A stretch of 64,000 nucleotides of DNA from Gautieria morchelliformis. Its lineage: Eukaryota; Basidiomycota; Agaricomycetes; Gomphales; Gomphaceae. Below the pieces are notes generated by a model. That model searched no databases and was not told where the DNA came from. It saw only the letters and a program-made list of their open reading frames with translations. The position numbers and the translations under genes are program-made. The stretch spans positions 62,001 through 126,000 of the forward strand of contig WHVA01000138.1 of the NCBI GenBank assembly GCA_015179125.1, given 5' to 3'. Below are positions 1 through 11,971 of this stretch, piece by piece (position 1 is the first letter of the stretch; the number at the start of each line of letters is the position of its first letter).

Positions 1-2
1 CG

Positions 3-2192
3 CTTGAAGAACATCGTAGGATTGTACGACGTGTCCTTGAAATCCTCCGGGCCAACAACCTGTACCTCAAACCTGAAAAATGCCTATTTGAGCAACTAGA
101 GGTGGAGTATCTCGGCCTCATCCTCTCTCAAGGACAGGTTGCCATGGACCCAGTCAAGGTTGCAGGGGTGCGGGACTGGCCAATACCACGTAACGTCACT
201 GAAGTCAAATCATTCCTTGGTTTCATCAACTTCTACCGTAGATTTGTGGAAGACTTCTCACACATTGCAAAGCCCCTCAACCAGTTGACAAAACAGGATG
301 CCCAATGGTCTTGGGATCCAAATGGCCCAGAGCAAGCGTCCTTTGACAAGCTCAAACTCCTCATCACCTCAACACCAATCCTTGTCCTCCCTGATCAAGA
401 CAAACATTTCCGTCTTGAAACAGATGCCTCAGCCTATGCCACAGGAGCAGTACTGTCCCAGCTATGTGATGATGGCAAATGGCGGCCTGTGGGGTTTGTC
501 TCCAAAAGCCTCAATGATGCTGAACGCAACTATGCCATCCATGACAAGGAGCTTCTTTCTGTGATTCGGGGATTAGAGGAATGGCGCCACATCTTAGAGG
601 GAACGAAGCACAAGATTGAGATTCTCAATGACCATCAGAATCTCACCTACTTCCGCACTGCACAAAACCTGAACCGTCGTCAAGCACGCTGGTCACTCTA
701 CCTCTCTCGCTTTGATTTTGAGCTGATCCATCGTCCTGGTCGTCATTCAGCCAAGCCTGATGCACTCTCACGACGCGTGGATCATAAGCGGGGGGAGGAA
801 GACAACCAAAATCAAGTCTTACTTACCCCTGACTTGTTCCACATCAAGGCGAATCCCCCAGAGGCTGGTGCGCAGTTAGTCCCAGGTGAAGGTGATGCTT
901 TCCTCAATCGAGTAAGGAACTGTGTAGACCGGGATGAAAAGGTTGTCAAGGCTCTCAAAGAACTGGGCTCCTCTGGCAATTTACGAGGAGAAGAGTGGTC
1001 TGAACAGGATGGGCTTGTCCTCTATCACAACAAAGTGTACGTGCCGCTTGATGCAAAACTACGACATGACATAGTGAAAGCGCACCATGACATGCCTCTC
1101 ACTGGTCACCCTGGTCGCTGGAGAACCACTGAACTAGTTGCTCGGAGTTACTGGTGGCCTGGGATGGGACGTTACATTGCAAAATACGTGAAGGCCTGTG
1201 ACCTGTGCAACCGGACAAAAACCTTCCCTGCTTCTCCCATTGGCAAGCTTCTACCAAACCGTATCCCAGACCGTAGATGGCAGGTTATGTCTGTTGACTT
1301 GATTGTAGAACTGCCTACCAGTCATGGCTATGATGCTCTCCTTGTTGTTGTCGATCGCCTCTCAAAGCGTGCACATGTCATTCCCACCACTTCAGATGTA
1401 ACTTCAGTGGGAGTTGCCCGACTCTTCCGTGATCATGTTTGGAAACTTCATGGGCTCCCTGAAGAAATCATCAGTGATCGAGGCACACAGTTCATCTCCC
1501 AGTTCATGCGTGAACTGAACAAACTTCTTGGTGTCAAAGTCGCCGCCTCTACTGCTTATCACCCCCAAACTGATGGACAGACTGAAAGGGTTAATCAGGA
1601 GATTGAGCAATACCTTCGACTATTCATCAACCAGCGTCAGGATGATTGGTTCGAATGGATATCCTTGGCCGAGTTTGCCTATAACAACCGAATCCATGCC
1701 TCAACCCAGACTACACCCTTCATGTTGGACAGTGGCCAACATCCAAGGCTGGGACTGGAACCAGTCCGGGAAACTCGACTCGAGGCCCTGGATGAGTTCA
1801 CAACGCGGATGGAAGCGGCCACGAGAGAAGCTCGTTCAGCCCTGTCCAAGGCAGCAGAGGACATGGCACGCTTCTATGACGTGCACCATAAAGCAGCCCC
1901 AGTTTATAAGCTTGGTGACAAGGTCTGGCTCAATGCACAAAACATCACAACCACTCGCCCAATGAAGAAGCTAGACCACAAGTGGCTAGGTCCCTACACG
2001 GTTAATAAGGTGGTCTCACGAAATGCCTATGGTCTAAATCTTCCTGCATCCTTTGGTCGCACACATCCAGTGTTCTCTGTCGTCCTGCTTCGGCCATATG
2101 AAGATGACCCAATTCTTGAACGTCATGCCCCTCCACCCCCCCCCCTGTCATACGGGATGGAGCCGAAGAATATGAAGTTGAAAGGATTCTAG
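3..2192 (+). CDS. gypsy pol region: RT end, RNase H, integrase (partial at window edge)
   Basis: The reading frame is already open at the window edge. It begins in the RT thumb region (EYLGLILSQG, then KSFLGFINFYRRF). RNase H follows, with the LETDASAYATGAVLSQ block and DKELLSVIRGLEEWRH. Integrase comes next: an HHCC zinc module (H..H then CDLCNR), the core with SVDLIVELP, IISDRGTQF and the YHPQTDGQTERVNQ block, and the C-terminal GDKVWLNAQNI and HPVFSVVLLRPY segments. These are diagnostic of Ty3/gypsy pol. The protein copies RNA to DNA and inserts it. This is part of the element at 1-3629, not a host gene. Confidence 0.93.
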   Translation, partial: LEEHRRIVRRVLEILRANNLYLKPEKCLFEQLEVEYLGLILSQGQVAMDPVKVAGVRDWPIPRNVTEVKSFLGFINFYRRFVEDFSHIAKPLNQLTKQDAQWSWDPNGPEQASFDKLKLLITSTPILVLPDQDKHFRLETDASAYATGAVLSQLCDDGKWRPVGFVSKSLNDAERNYAIHDKELLSVIRGLEEWRHILEGTKHKIEILNDHQNLTYFRTAQNLNRRQARWSLYLSRFDFELIHRPGRHSAKPDALSRRVDHKRGEEDNQNQVLLTPDLFHIKANPPEAGAQLVPGEGDAFLNRVRNCVDRDEKVVKALKELGSSGNLRGEEWSEQDGLVLYHNKVYVPLDAKLRHDIVKAHHDMPLTGHPGRWRTTELVARSYWWPGMGRYIAKYVKACDLCNRTKTFPASPIGKLLPNRIPDRRWQVMSVDLIVELPTSHGYDALLVVVDRLSKRAHVIPTTSDVTSVGVARLFRDHVWKLHGLPEEIISDRGTQFISQFMRELNKLLGVKVAASTAYHPQTDGQTERVNQEIEQYLRLFINQRQDDWFEWISLAEFAYNNRIHASTQTTPFMLDSGQHPRLGLEPVRETRLEALDEFTTRMEAATREARSALSKAAEDMARFYDVHHKAAPVYKLGDKVWLNAQNITTTRPMKKLDHKWLGPYTVNKVVSRNAYGLNLPASFGRTHPVFSVVLLRPYEDDPILERHAPPPPPLSYGMEPKNMKLKGF

Positions 2193-2200
2193 ACAGCAGG

Positions 2201-2482
2201 ATGTTCCGTGGAAGGTTGGAGTATCTCGTGCGCTGGAAGGGCTATGGAGCTGCCGACGATCTCTGGCTACCAGCAAAAGATGTCTCTGGGGCAAAGCGAC
2301 TCATTAAGGAATTTCACCGGCAGAACCCAGAGGCACCTCAGCGTATCTCAGCAGCCACATACATGTCCCTCCCTTTCCAGAGATTTCAGAACTTCACAGA
2401 ACCTTCCAGGCAAACTCTCTTTGACTGGACAGCAGGCAGGGCTTCTACTCATAATGTCAAGGGTCCAGGACCCCAAAGATAA
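2201..2482 (+). other. Chromodomain region of the gypsy element
   Basis: The translated segment carries a chromodomain core (RLEYLVRWKGYG, then DLWLPAKDV and LIKEFHRQNP). Chromoviruses fuse this domain to integrase, where it is known to guide insertion to particular chromatin marks. It places the element in the chromovirus branch. It belongs to the same fossil element as the pol region upstream. Confidence 0.85.
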
Positions 2483-2503
2483 GCGATATCGGCCTCCGCC
2501 TAA

Positions 2504-2529
2504 CCAATTCATTCCGATAAGCTATATAT
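2504..2529 (+). promoter_or_regulatory. Possible internal promoter (CCAAT and TATA) ahead of the extra ORF
   Basis: A CCAAT motif at 2504-2508 and a TATATAT run at 2523-2529 lie 60-85 bases ahead of the ATG at 2589. A pyrimidine-rich stretch and a CATCAACC ATG context follow. The arrangement resembles ordinary fungal polymerase II promoters, which suggests the extra ORF could have its own transcript. This is inference from motifs only. Confidence 0.35.
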
Positions 2530-2588
2530 CCCCTCTCCACCTGTGACCGCTCACTTCCACTGCATCGACCCCACCACATCCATCAACC

Positions 2589-3185
2589 ATGTCCTCGCCC
2601 GCTATTGAGCTTGTTGCCCTCCCCAGCTTCACCCAAAACCTCTCCGACCTGCCAAACATGTCACGTGTCGATCCCACCCTCCTGCACTTCTCCGGCTTCT
2701 CGTCATCCAGAGCAGCCAGTGAAGCCAAGCTACAAAGGATGCTTGACTGCCGTGATCTCGACGTCGCATGGTCTTCAAAGTGGTCCGTCAGCTCTGAGGA
2801 CCTCACACCAGCGAACAGTCAGGCGCCCACTCGCCCTGCACTCGCACTCCTCAGACCCCGACACAGACGAGAGAACACGTACTACATCGGCGACCCTGTC
2901 TTCCTCAACGATGGAACCCCCCCGTGTGGAACCCCCTACACTTTCGAAGGCTGGGTGGGGCGATGTTTCTGTAACATGGCAGGAGAGCGAATACGTCGAG
3001 CAAGGTTCCGAGGGCCGCACTTGCCCATGGACCCCAATCCCCCTGAGCTCATCATTGACCTGCGTTACCAGGAAGGGAAGGGTCAGGAGAGATGGTGGTC
3101 CCGCCTGTGGCATACTTGGAAACGATGTCTCGGTGGATGTTGGGGGCTAGGTGGCAGCTGTGCTTGTCGGGACGACAAGCATTGA
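2589..3185 (+). CDS. Extra ORF between chromodomain and 3' LTR, unknown function
   Basis: An ATG-started frame of 198 residues ends 11 bases before the LTR, next to the polypurine tract. I do not recognise the protein. It has no evident signal peptide. The middle is Ser/Pro/Arg rich, followed by a segment with YYIGDPVFLNDG and TFEGWVGRC, and the end is rich in Trp, Cys and Gly (CLGGCWGLGGSCAC). A CCAAT/TATA-like promoter precedes it. Some LTR elements carry an additional ORF at this place, sometimes captured from a host. Alternatively the frame is open by chance. The length and its exact fit between the chromodomain and the LTR favour a real part of the element. Confidence 0.45.
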   Translation: MSSPAIELVALPSFTQNLSDLPNMSRVDPTLLHFSGFSSSRAASEAKLQRMLDCRDLDVAWSSKWSVSSEDLTPANSQAPTRPALALLRPRHRRENTYYIGDPVFLNDGTPPCGTPYTFEGWVGRCFCNMAGERIRRARFRGPHLPMDPNPPELIIDLRYQEGKGQERWWSRLWHTWKRCLGGCWGLGGSCACRDDKH

Positions 3186-3196
3186 GAGGGGGGTGA

Positions 3197-3629
3197 TGTC
3201 AGGGTTCACGCGTTTCCTTCCATAAGTTTCTATTTCCTTCCATGAGTTTCCGTCACCTTCTGTCACATGTCACTTTCCGTCACATTCTGTAACTTTCTAC
3301 AAGTTTCCATCTCCCCTATTATGTAAGCCTTGCCAGCGCTATAAGACTGTAGCCCGTGTGGTGGCGTTTCCTCAGCTTGATCTCTGAGGATACCCACTAC
3401 ACAGGCAAGTCCCCATGTATCTATCGTTGGTAGAGTTATAAACTGAGGATACCCACTACACAGTTGGTCATTGTCCTAGTATCGGCTCTTATCTCCTTGA
3501 GTATCTTTGGTTGTGGCTTCGTCATTAGTGTTGCCCTCACACCTTCCATACACTTAATGAGATGATCATAGTGTAAAGAGAGATTGATATATAAATGAGG
3601 GACGGTAGACTGGCTACTAGCTAGTGACA
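3197..3629 (+). repeat. 3' LTR of the left gypsy element
   Basis: The block starts TGTCA and ends TGACA, giving 5-base inverted ends, and directly follows a purine-rich tract. It is about 433 bases long. It contains a TATA-like CTATAAG near 3340 and a 21-base direct repeat (3384-3404 and 3443-3463). The target duplication cannot be checked because the 5' end is outside the window. Confidence 0.7.
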
Positions 3630-3643
3630 TTATGTAAAATACC

Positions 3644-4337
3644 TGTTACGACTGTTCCGATCAACCATCTCCGCCACCTCCGCATATCCTCCGCGCCACC
3701 TCCGACTCTATTCCAACATCCGCAACATCCGCAACATCCGCAATATCTGCAACCTCCTCCCTTGTTCTTTCAGTACCCCTGGCCACCTCCAGATACCGGC
3801 CCCCGTACTCGACCCTGAGCACAGCAAGATACCATTTCCGTAGTTCCGTTTCTTCCGATGACTATTGTACTTACCCGCCTTGTTCTTTGCCATTGTTCTA
3901 CCTTACCCTGAACCCCCCTTGTAGTCCCATTGTTCCCAATAGTTATTTCCCACGCATTGTCTACTCGACTTCTGCTTCCCCCAGAATTTGCTTAGTATCA
4001 TACCATTACTTGTTGTTCTGCGCTTTGTATAAAACCCCCTCATGTATGTTCTGTTATTCTGCAATCAGATAATCACCTTCGACACTTGATTTCCTTCGCT
4101 CCATCTCCTGTTCTTAGCACAGCGAGTCTAGCAAGATCTCAGTCTCTCTCCGCTTTCCATCTTCCGCCTTCCGCCTCAGTTTCCGACTCGAGTTCCGACC
4201 AACCTTTGGTTCAGTACTTTCCGACTTCTGACTCAGTTCCGAAATACTTAGGACGATAGTTCATCGGGGGCGCAACCTATAAGTTGAAGCCGCCGTCCTT
4301 TCCAGTTCCGACTTAGTGGAAATCTCGATACGTAACA
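3644..4337. repeat. Solo LTR with 5-bp target site duplication
   Basis: This is a 694-base unit with perfect 7-base inverted ends, TGTTACG and CGTAACA. It is flanked on both sides by ATACC (3639-3643 and 4338-4342), a 5-bp target duplication typical of Ty3/gypsy or copia integration. No internal coding region is present, so it is a solo LTR left by recombination. A TATA-like TATAAAA lies near 4028, and a short tandem array of a CAACATCCG-type unit lies near 3715-3745. The intact ends and duplication suggest a recent insertion. Its sequence differs from the LTR at 3197-3629, so it is another family. Confidence 0.85.
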
Positions 4338-4342
4338 ATACC

Positions 4343-7300
4343 ATATAATAAGGAAAGATGAACAGGGAGTTGGCATGGTAGGAAAGGAGTGACGGATGGT
4401 ACCTTAGTTGGCAGTTGGCTCACTGAGTGAGAATATCAAGGCATGGAAGGATTGTTGTGTCACGAGAAGGAGTACTCGAGTTTGAAGCGTGCGTTCTGTT
4501 GATTGTCGACCTTCGAGTTGGCGTTGGTTCCGAGTACCAGTTGACACGGTCATATCACGATCGGCCATGAACCTCCCTGAAGTGTCTTCTTGTGCAGCAT
4601 GGGCTAAGAAATAAGTCACACTCCATACAATATGTACCGTAACCAGGCCTGAGACCGCGTAAAGACGACGCTGCGTTTCTTGCAGAACACGAATGACCTG
4701 GCAGGGAGGAAACGGGGGAGCCAGAACGGCGACAGTGACGAACTTCTGATCTGGAAGCCGAACGAAAACGTTGCATTCTCCTTCGTGCACAGTTTACCAT
4801 GTCATCGAGCTCATCCGCAGGGGGCGCCGGGGGCGGGGACTGACGGCTCTCGGATGGCTGCAGCTGCGAGTGTCCGGGGTGCGACGGTAGGTTTACACCA
4901 ACAGAACCAGATGGCCTAGAAGCCCGAATAGAGCTGTGTGTATTATCGAGTGGTCGAGTCGCACGACAGGAGACATTACTGTGAGCGAGCGGAAAAACAG
5001 AGAGGCAAGACCGGTTCCCGCGTCGGTCATGTGCCACTATACGTGCACATTCGTCCTAGCAGGTACAATCACACGAATGTTGAGTTGATTTCTGCAATTG
5101 CGGGGTTGAGCAGGCGAGAATAGTCAGAGCGAGAATAGTCAGTGTGGTGAAGGAAGGGATATCATGGAGCAGATACGTACGGTACCGGTATGGCCGCCTC
5201 CGCGTCAGAAAACTGTTCGTCCGTGAAATCAGGGCCAAAAGAAAGAAGGACAATCCGAGGACGGCATCAGAGGAATAAGAAGTCTAGACCAAGTCGAAGG
5301 TTCACTAGTACGCTTGAGGACAACAACCGGGAAAGCAGCCGAGGGTGGGGGGGCGGGGGCGGTGGTGATGGGTGAAGCTTGAGACTGTGGCAGCTTTTAT
5401 AGCCACCTCAGACAGGTCCACTTCTGGCCCCTTATTACCAATCATGCATCGTGGCCCCAAACGTGTTTCCATTGTTTTATGACTTTTTCCAAAGCTTGGG
5501 TCCACATTATGATGACACAGCAATATTGTAATCCGAATTCAGAATAGGTGGTCGCTCCCCCCCCCCCCCCGTTGGCCATATACATAGCACCGTAAGTACT
5601 TATTTGAGTGATTGTGACCTCGCTTACCCACACGTAAAGGCCACCACCAGAAGGCGTCGCAAACATCAATTACCTGGAGTTTAGAGAAATTTCATGACGG
5701 ACGCTGGTGGTTTGGAGCAGGTCAAGTGAGCGCTCGGGATCACTTGCCAGTGGTTCGCCCACAGTTGGCAAGTGTGGCGGTCATTCGATGCTATCTCGAT
5801 CAGCAATGCAGCATACTATGGCCTTCTGGTCATAGTATATACTATCGCTCACTTCACTTCATTGCGGGAAGGCTATTGACATATTATTTGGGTCCCACCT
5901 CTCCGTTCGTGTGTGATATTTGAAACCGCCTTCATCTTTCCCATTGTGATTTGTTGATGTACTTGAGTGCGTACAAATCCCGGGTCTGCTTGTGTTGGAC
6001 CACTCGAGGTGGAAATCGACGCAGTCTGATCACGTGCAGTAAACAGGAGAAGGAATTGCAGCGAGATAAACGATTGGTAAGCACAAATTTGCAAATTTCG
6101 CATTTTGAGAACGTTTCAGCCACTGTTCACATCCGAAATCAGGAAACTTACCGTAAAGAGCTTATCAGCGTCACATCCAAGTGTAATGCGGAACTTTAGC
6201 GAAATTCACATTTTGATGCGGCTCAATCTGACTTTTATTTACTCACGCTCATGAACACTTCCGTAAGAATTTGAAAAATCATAGTCCTATTTATACATAC
6301 CGCGTAGATGTGGAGAGGTCAGTGATCCGCCGCGTGGACAATTCTACAATGCATCGTGCCACCCAGACTGGCGAGAAGAAATGTTAAGATGAGTCACAGC
6401 CCACTACCTGTGGTGGTATGGTATGTCGAACCTCACAGTTATATAATGCTCGAAGACTTCGAATTCTGTACCATCTGCAGAACCGTAAGAGAGATCGAGA
6501 TTTGAATAGGATTGTATATATCGTGCTTGGCTAGTATACGATAGCGTACTACGACAGCTAGATCAACACAGCCTGCAATGAGATTTGGAAGCATCCAGGA
6601 CCCCAGTGCGCCCAGACTAGCTACGAGTCCTTCTTTCCCTCGCTACCACCAGTGCGGTAATCATTATGGACAGCTAATATTCGGAGAACAATGATCAATA
6701 AGTGATGTCATACACAAAATTAGATCACAGTGACGCTCGGAAGGAGAACGCGTTACCATCAGGCCAGATCCGACCTAGGGACAATAACCAATGGAATAGA
6801 AGCAATTAGCTGCGGTTATATGCGGCGGCTACGTGATGTTCGCTCCCTGCAAGACTGCTCGGCAGGCACTTACCTGCTTCACAACTTCTTGCAATCACAG
6901 GCATGAGGAGGAAAAGATGAGCAGGGGTGGGTTCTGATTTAGTGATATGCTTATCGTTCCTTCAAGTGGCAATGGCGGGACGATCACTGCATGTGGCTGG
7001 AGTGCATGGAAGGCGAAGCGGAGGCCACGATGTCACATCTTGCCATAACAGTGAGTTATTGAACACACGCAGCCCACAAATGTCAAGAAAAGAATCCACA
7101 AGAAGACCAGCGTATTGGCGAAACCGAATAGAAGCCGCGGTGCGAAAGGAGGGACGTTAATGCATCGTTCACAGTGGAAGGAGAAGAAAGCAAACAGGTT
7201 ATAGCAGACAAAACACATGCACTCAGTGACGTCGTGAACGGAGAAAGCTTAGATTCACGTCGAAGTGGAGGTGTTAGATAGATCTGTGAAAGCTCCAGCA

Positions 7301-7380
7301 GGGCCTGGCATAGGTCACGGCAACTTGTATACTCCGAATTCTGAAGCTGCTCTATACAGGTGCAAACTAGGACGCCAGCT
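4343..7380. other. No gene recognised
   Basis: About 3 kb with no recognisable gene. A minus-strand frame at 4555-5037 ends in a Cys/His-bearing tail (YCMECDLFLSPCC then RRHFREVHG) with a possible splice site. It matches no family I know and does not carry the signature of the zinc-finger cluster further right. A G-rich run lies near 5345-5370 and a C homopolymer near 5558-5570. The rest looks like intergenic DNA or decayed repeats. Confidence 0.5.
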
Positions 7381-7404
7381 GGTCATTCAAAAGCCCACCT
7401 GGAC

Positions 7405-9001
<1,597 letters not shown>

Positions 9002-9129
9002 GGCACCCTAGAGTTGCATAACAGGTTCAGTACACCTCTAGCCAGGTACATGGGTGATACACACCATGACAACCTTCAATTCGGACGTCGGGGCCATCTG
9101 TGCTACAATCGAAGGGGGCTTCTGCTCGA

Positions 9130-9200
9130 AGGATAGCTACAATCGAAGGACTCCAGCTCGAAATATAGCTACATTTATAGCCTGAGAAGTGAGATTATAA
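9130..9200. repeat. Short imperfect tandem duplication
   Basis: A unit of about 30 bases containing CTACAATCGAAGG and a following TCGAA-ATAGCTACA is present twice in slightly different form. It lies 5' of the aldo/keto reductase, in its likely promoter region. No function can be assigned. Confidence 0.4.
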
Positions 9201-9732
9201 TCATCAGTAGTCATCAGCCTATGTCGACGAAGTGTTGCCGCGGCCCGAGCTGCATATCATGATATTATTAGCCGAGTCATTGACCATGTTTTTCGTAAGG
9301 CTATACAGCTTGAACGCTGGGCTGACTCAAAGGCAACTAGGGAAGTAACGAAAATGTCATTTTCAACACTAGGAATTATTCTCCGAGTTTGATACAGAAG
9401 TCCCAACACGAAAGGATTTTTTGACGGCGAGGCTAAGCATCACAAATAGAGCCGGTAGCCTGGCTCAGGAGCCAAGCCGAACCGCGGCAACGGAGGCGTG
9501 GTCACGAAATGAAATGACGTTCTGTGTGCCTAGGTGCCGTGTAGACGTCATCGCGAATATATAGGCGCGCGACATGCATCCGAGTCATACATGCTGAAAT
9601 TTGAAATTCCAGTTGATTTAGACCTTGCCTGCTGAAATGCATTACAGTCAAGCTACATCCCTACTAAGGACTAATATGCGGATGAAAAGATGAAAAATAT
9701 TACAAGTCACCGCGTGACCTTGCCTAGGAATT

Positions 9733-10080
9733 TTAGAAATACCTCTTCAACCATAGGGCGTTTCTCACATATTGGCATTCGACCCAGTAATTTACGGTAA
9801 ACGGTGCGGCGAACGTACGTATGAACCCATGCATTGGATGTGGACTGCTTGCAGAGCCTAATTCACCTTTTATAAAGTAGCTGGCCAGGTGATCGTCAAG
9901 GTGAATTGGCTCTTTAGCCGTTACATGTGGGTAACCACAAGAGGCACTTCTATGACTAGATACCCAAGTATTTACTGCATAGAGGCATTTTCGAGCTAGA
10001 CTCGTAGGTGGAATAACGTATACTTCAGACGGTAACGTTGCAATGTACTTAGGGTCTAGCTTCGGGCGAATGCGTTCCAT
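9733..10080 (-). CDS. Small hypothetical ORF (115 residues)
   Basis: An ATG-started frame with no introns evident, beginning MERIRPKLDPKYIATLPSEV and ending ALWLKRYF. It has no recognised domain, signal peptide or membrane segment. It lies downstream of the kinase-like gene on the same strand. Its 3' flank, a near-palindromic GTCACCGCGTGAC motif with a CTTCAACC motif just inside it, is repeated at 11750-11812 after a related but decayed coding end. That argues that the region was duplicated and that this frame may be a real or formerly real exon. Function unknown. Confidence 0.3.
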   Translation of the reverse strand: MERIRPKLDPKYIATLPSEVYVIPPTSLARKCLYAVNTWVSSHRSASCGYPHVTAKEPIHLDDHLASYFIKGELGSASSPHPMHGFIRTFAAPFTVNYWVECQYVRNALWLKRYF

Positions 10081-10217
10081 GCGAAACGTGTCGGCTCTTT
10101 AGCAGAGGGTATTAGAGGTATCATGACAACCATACGCTAGGAGACCCTCTATCCGTCTCTGGTGCGCTCCGCGTGTCAGTTGCTAGAACATCTGTCGCAG
10201 GCTCTGGCAACAATTCA

Positions 10218-11363
10218 TCAGCCAGACTTCAACTGGATGGCCCTAGCGGTGGAAACCTTGAGGCAAGATTGTCCCAGGACAGGGAAGACCGGAGTGTACT
10301 TGCCTGGGACGTTGTGGAGCGAGACAGGGGCTCCTCTGATGTCATCTGGGTGAATAAGGGTGTCCACGGCCATCATGATGCTGCGCAGAGTTAGGGCCAC
10401 CGTCAGGGCTCAAGATGTCGAGAAGCTCACCAGAAACATCTTCCTCAACTGCCACACATCCTCCCGGAAAGGGCAGTAGGGCTGATCTGATTGCATCTCA
10501 GGTACGACGTCTCTGCCATATTTGCCGCGTAAGCCTTTGGTGGGAAGACCGCTAACACCGTGCGTGGACGGGGTCTGAACCATGTTCATCGCATACGGCG
10601 AGCTCAAAGTCGTTCAAGTAATAGCGTACCGGGGAATCCGCCCGAAACGGTGTAGGAGGCCCAAAAACCCCTCCAGGCTGTTACTCCATCTTTCCTGGGA
10701 CCGCTTTAAGATTTACAAGTATATTGTTCGTATAGATGTCCTTCGTAGAACATCGCGTTACTACTCGCCATACAGTGAAATAGACATGGGCAATCCACAA
10801 AATGGACCACCAAGCGCTCGTGGCAAAAGCCAAGACCTTGTGAACGAAATTAGAGTGCCTCAACCAGGCGAGAGAAGCCAAACTTACCTCTATCACCTCA
10901 ATTCACCATAATTATAATACCATGGGGAGTCAAATCCATCACGCAAAAGCGGGAATATAACAAAGATCCTATCATCATCCAAATCAAATCTTGCAAACTT
11001 TTTGCTTTCCCAAAGGAGAGCACAACGTTTCCAAGAATTGATTTGGATGTATGACAACATCGGCACGATGTGATTTTTGTGAAATGCATCGTCACCTGTA
11101 CCAAGACGCAAAGCTGCGAGATGGTTCAGGTCATCATTACCTTTGGCGACCAGGCGAATAAGCACGTAGCGGTAATCACTCGCACGAGTGGGACAGTGAA
11201 TGGCTTTCTGTACATAAACACGTTTCAAACCAAAATTAAGCTGATGTAAACGAGAACCATACGACTCGGGCAACATCGAAACCTGGCCGCGGATTGGTAT
11301 CACTGACTGTGTGCTGTAGACGAAGCTATCAGGTGATCGCGGAAAATCACTACCTGGGAGCAT
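10218..11363 (-). CDS. Fungal protein-kinase-like protein (HKD/DFE type)
   Basis: The gene reads from about 11363 down to 10218. The N-lobe has LIRLVAKGNDDLNHLAALR and the hinge region IFVIFPLLRDGFDSPW. After removing one intron (about 10745-10835) the catalytic loop reads FVHKDIYTNNILVNL, so HKD stands for HRD and the Asn is kept. The next exon gives YYLNDFELAV, where the DFG motif is DFE. Then come KYGRDVVPEM and QPYCPFREDVWQL of the C-lobe. Proteins of this kind are common in Agaricomycetes. Because DFG is replaced and the VAIK lysine may be Arg (VLIR), activity is uncertain. The last exon (10218 to about 10380) is assigned only by frame. The 5' end may extend upstream into 11350-11715. 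Confidence 0.68.
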
Positions 11364-11745
11364 GAAGTACTAGGGTGTTTTGTCCACAGCCTTTCTCAGG
11401 AAATACGGTTCGAGAGAGGCCCAACTTGAAACATTGCACGCGGAGTGGTGCCTTTGGTTCCCACCCGCTGGTCCGAAGAGTCTTGGGAAGAGTGCTGATT
11501 GTGAAAGCGACTGGTGTGCTGGTCATCATATACAGGGCAGAGCGGTGGGTTTCCGGTACGGAACATTGAGGGAACGTTGAAAGTACCAGCGGCGCACATG
11601 GGTCCATCGTACCTTCAAGTTGGCAAGCCCAAACCCATCGATTGCTATTATATTGGTGCGTTGTAGTGACGATGTGAAAGCTCATTAGAATGTTTTTGCT
11701 ATGCGGATGGGTCAAAGCGAATTGATAAGTTCGATCACATCCTAC

Positions 11746-11830
11746 TAGATTAGAATATTACAGGTCACAGCGTGACCTTACCTATATAGAGGATCAGCAC
11801 TAGATCTTCAACCTTAAACTGGACGTTAGT
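11746..11830 (-). pseudogene. Decayed duplicate of the 9.73-kb gene end
   Basis: The segment holds TATTACAGGTCACAGCGTGA followed by a terminal coding-like piece, matching the 9695-9752 segment with several differences. It appears to be a relic of the 3' end of a second copy of the small gene at 9733-10080, on the same strand. No longer copy is readable upstream of it. Confidence 0.35.
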
Positions 11831-11971
11831 CCTTACACGGCATTTCGTAGGTAACTGTAAGATTACCGTGCCGTACGCCGTACGAAGACTGAGGTTAGCT
11901 CCCGCTCCTAACCCCTAACAAGAACAACGCTACTAAGTATCTGTGCAGGTTAGTAAATATCGAGCTCATCG

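Larger units (their letters stand above)
1..3629 (+). mobile_element. Ty3/gypsy chromovirus, 3' part (runs off the left edge)
   Basis: This is the 3' portion of an LTR retrotransposon of the Ty3/gypsy chromovirus group. Order seen: end of reverse transcriptase, RNase H, integrase, chromodomain, an extra downstream ORF, a polypurine tract (about 3184-3196) and the 3' LTR (3197-3629). The 5' LTR, gag and protease would lie left of the window. Most of the pol body is open and all integrase motifs are readable, so the copy looks fairly young and nearly whole in the visible part, with about one break. It is treated here as a fossil. A separate solo LTR sits 14 bases beyond its end. Confidence 0.93.

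Noticed and set aside
4404-5037. Seventh zinc-finger family member on the minus strand
   Set aside because: The end RRHFREVHG looks similar to finger 3, but the conserved RKQ-HVN and THIRSVH segments and the split Cys codons are absent.
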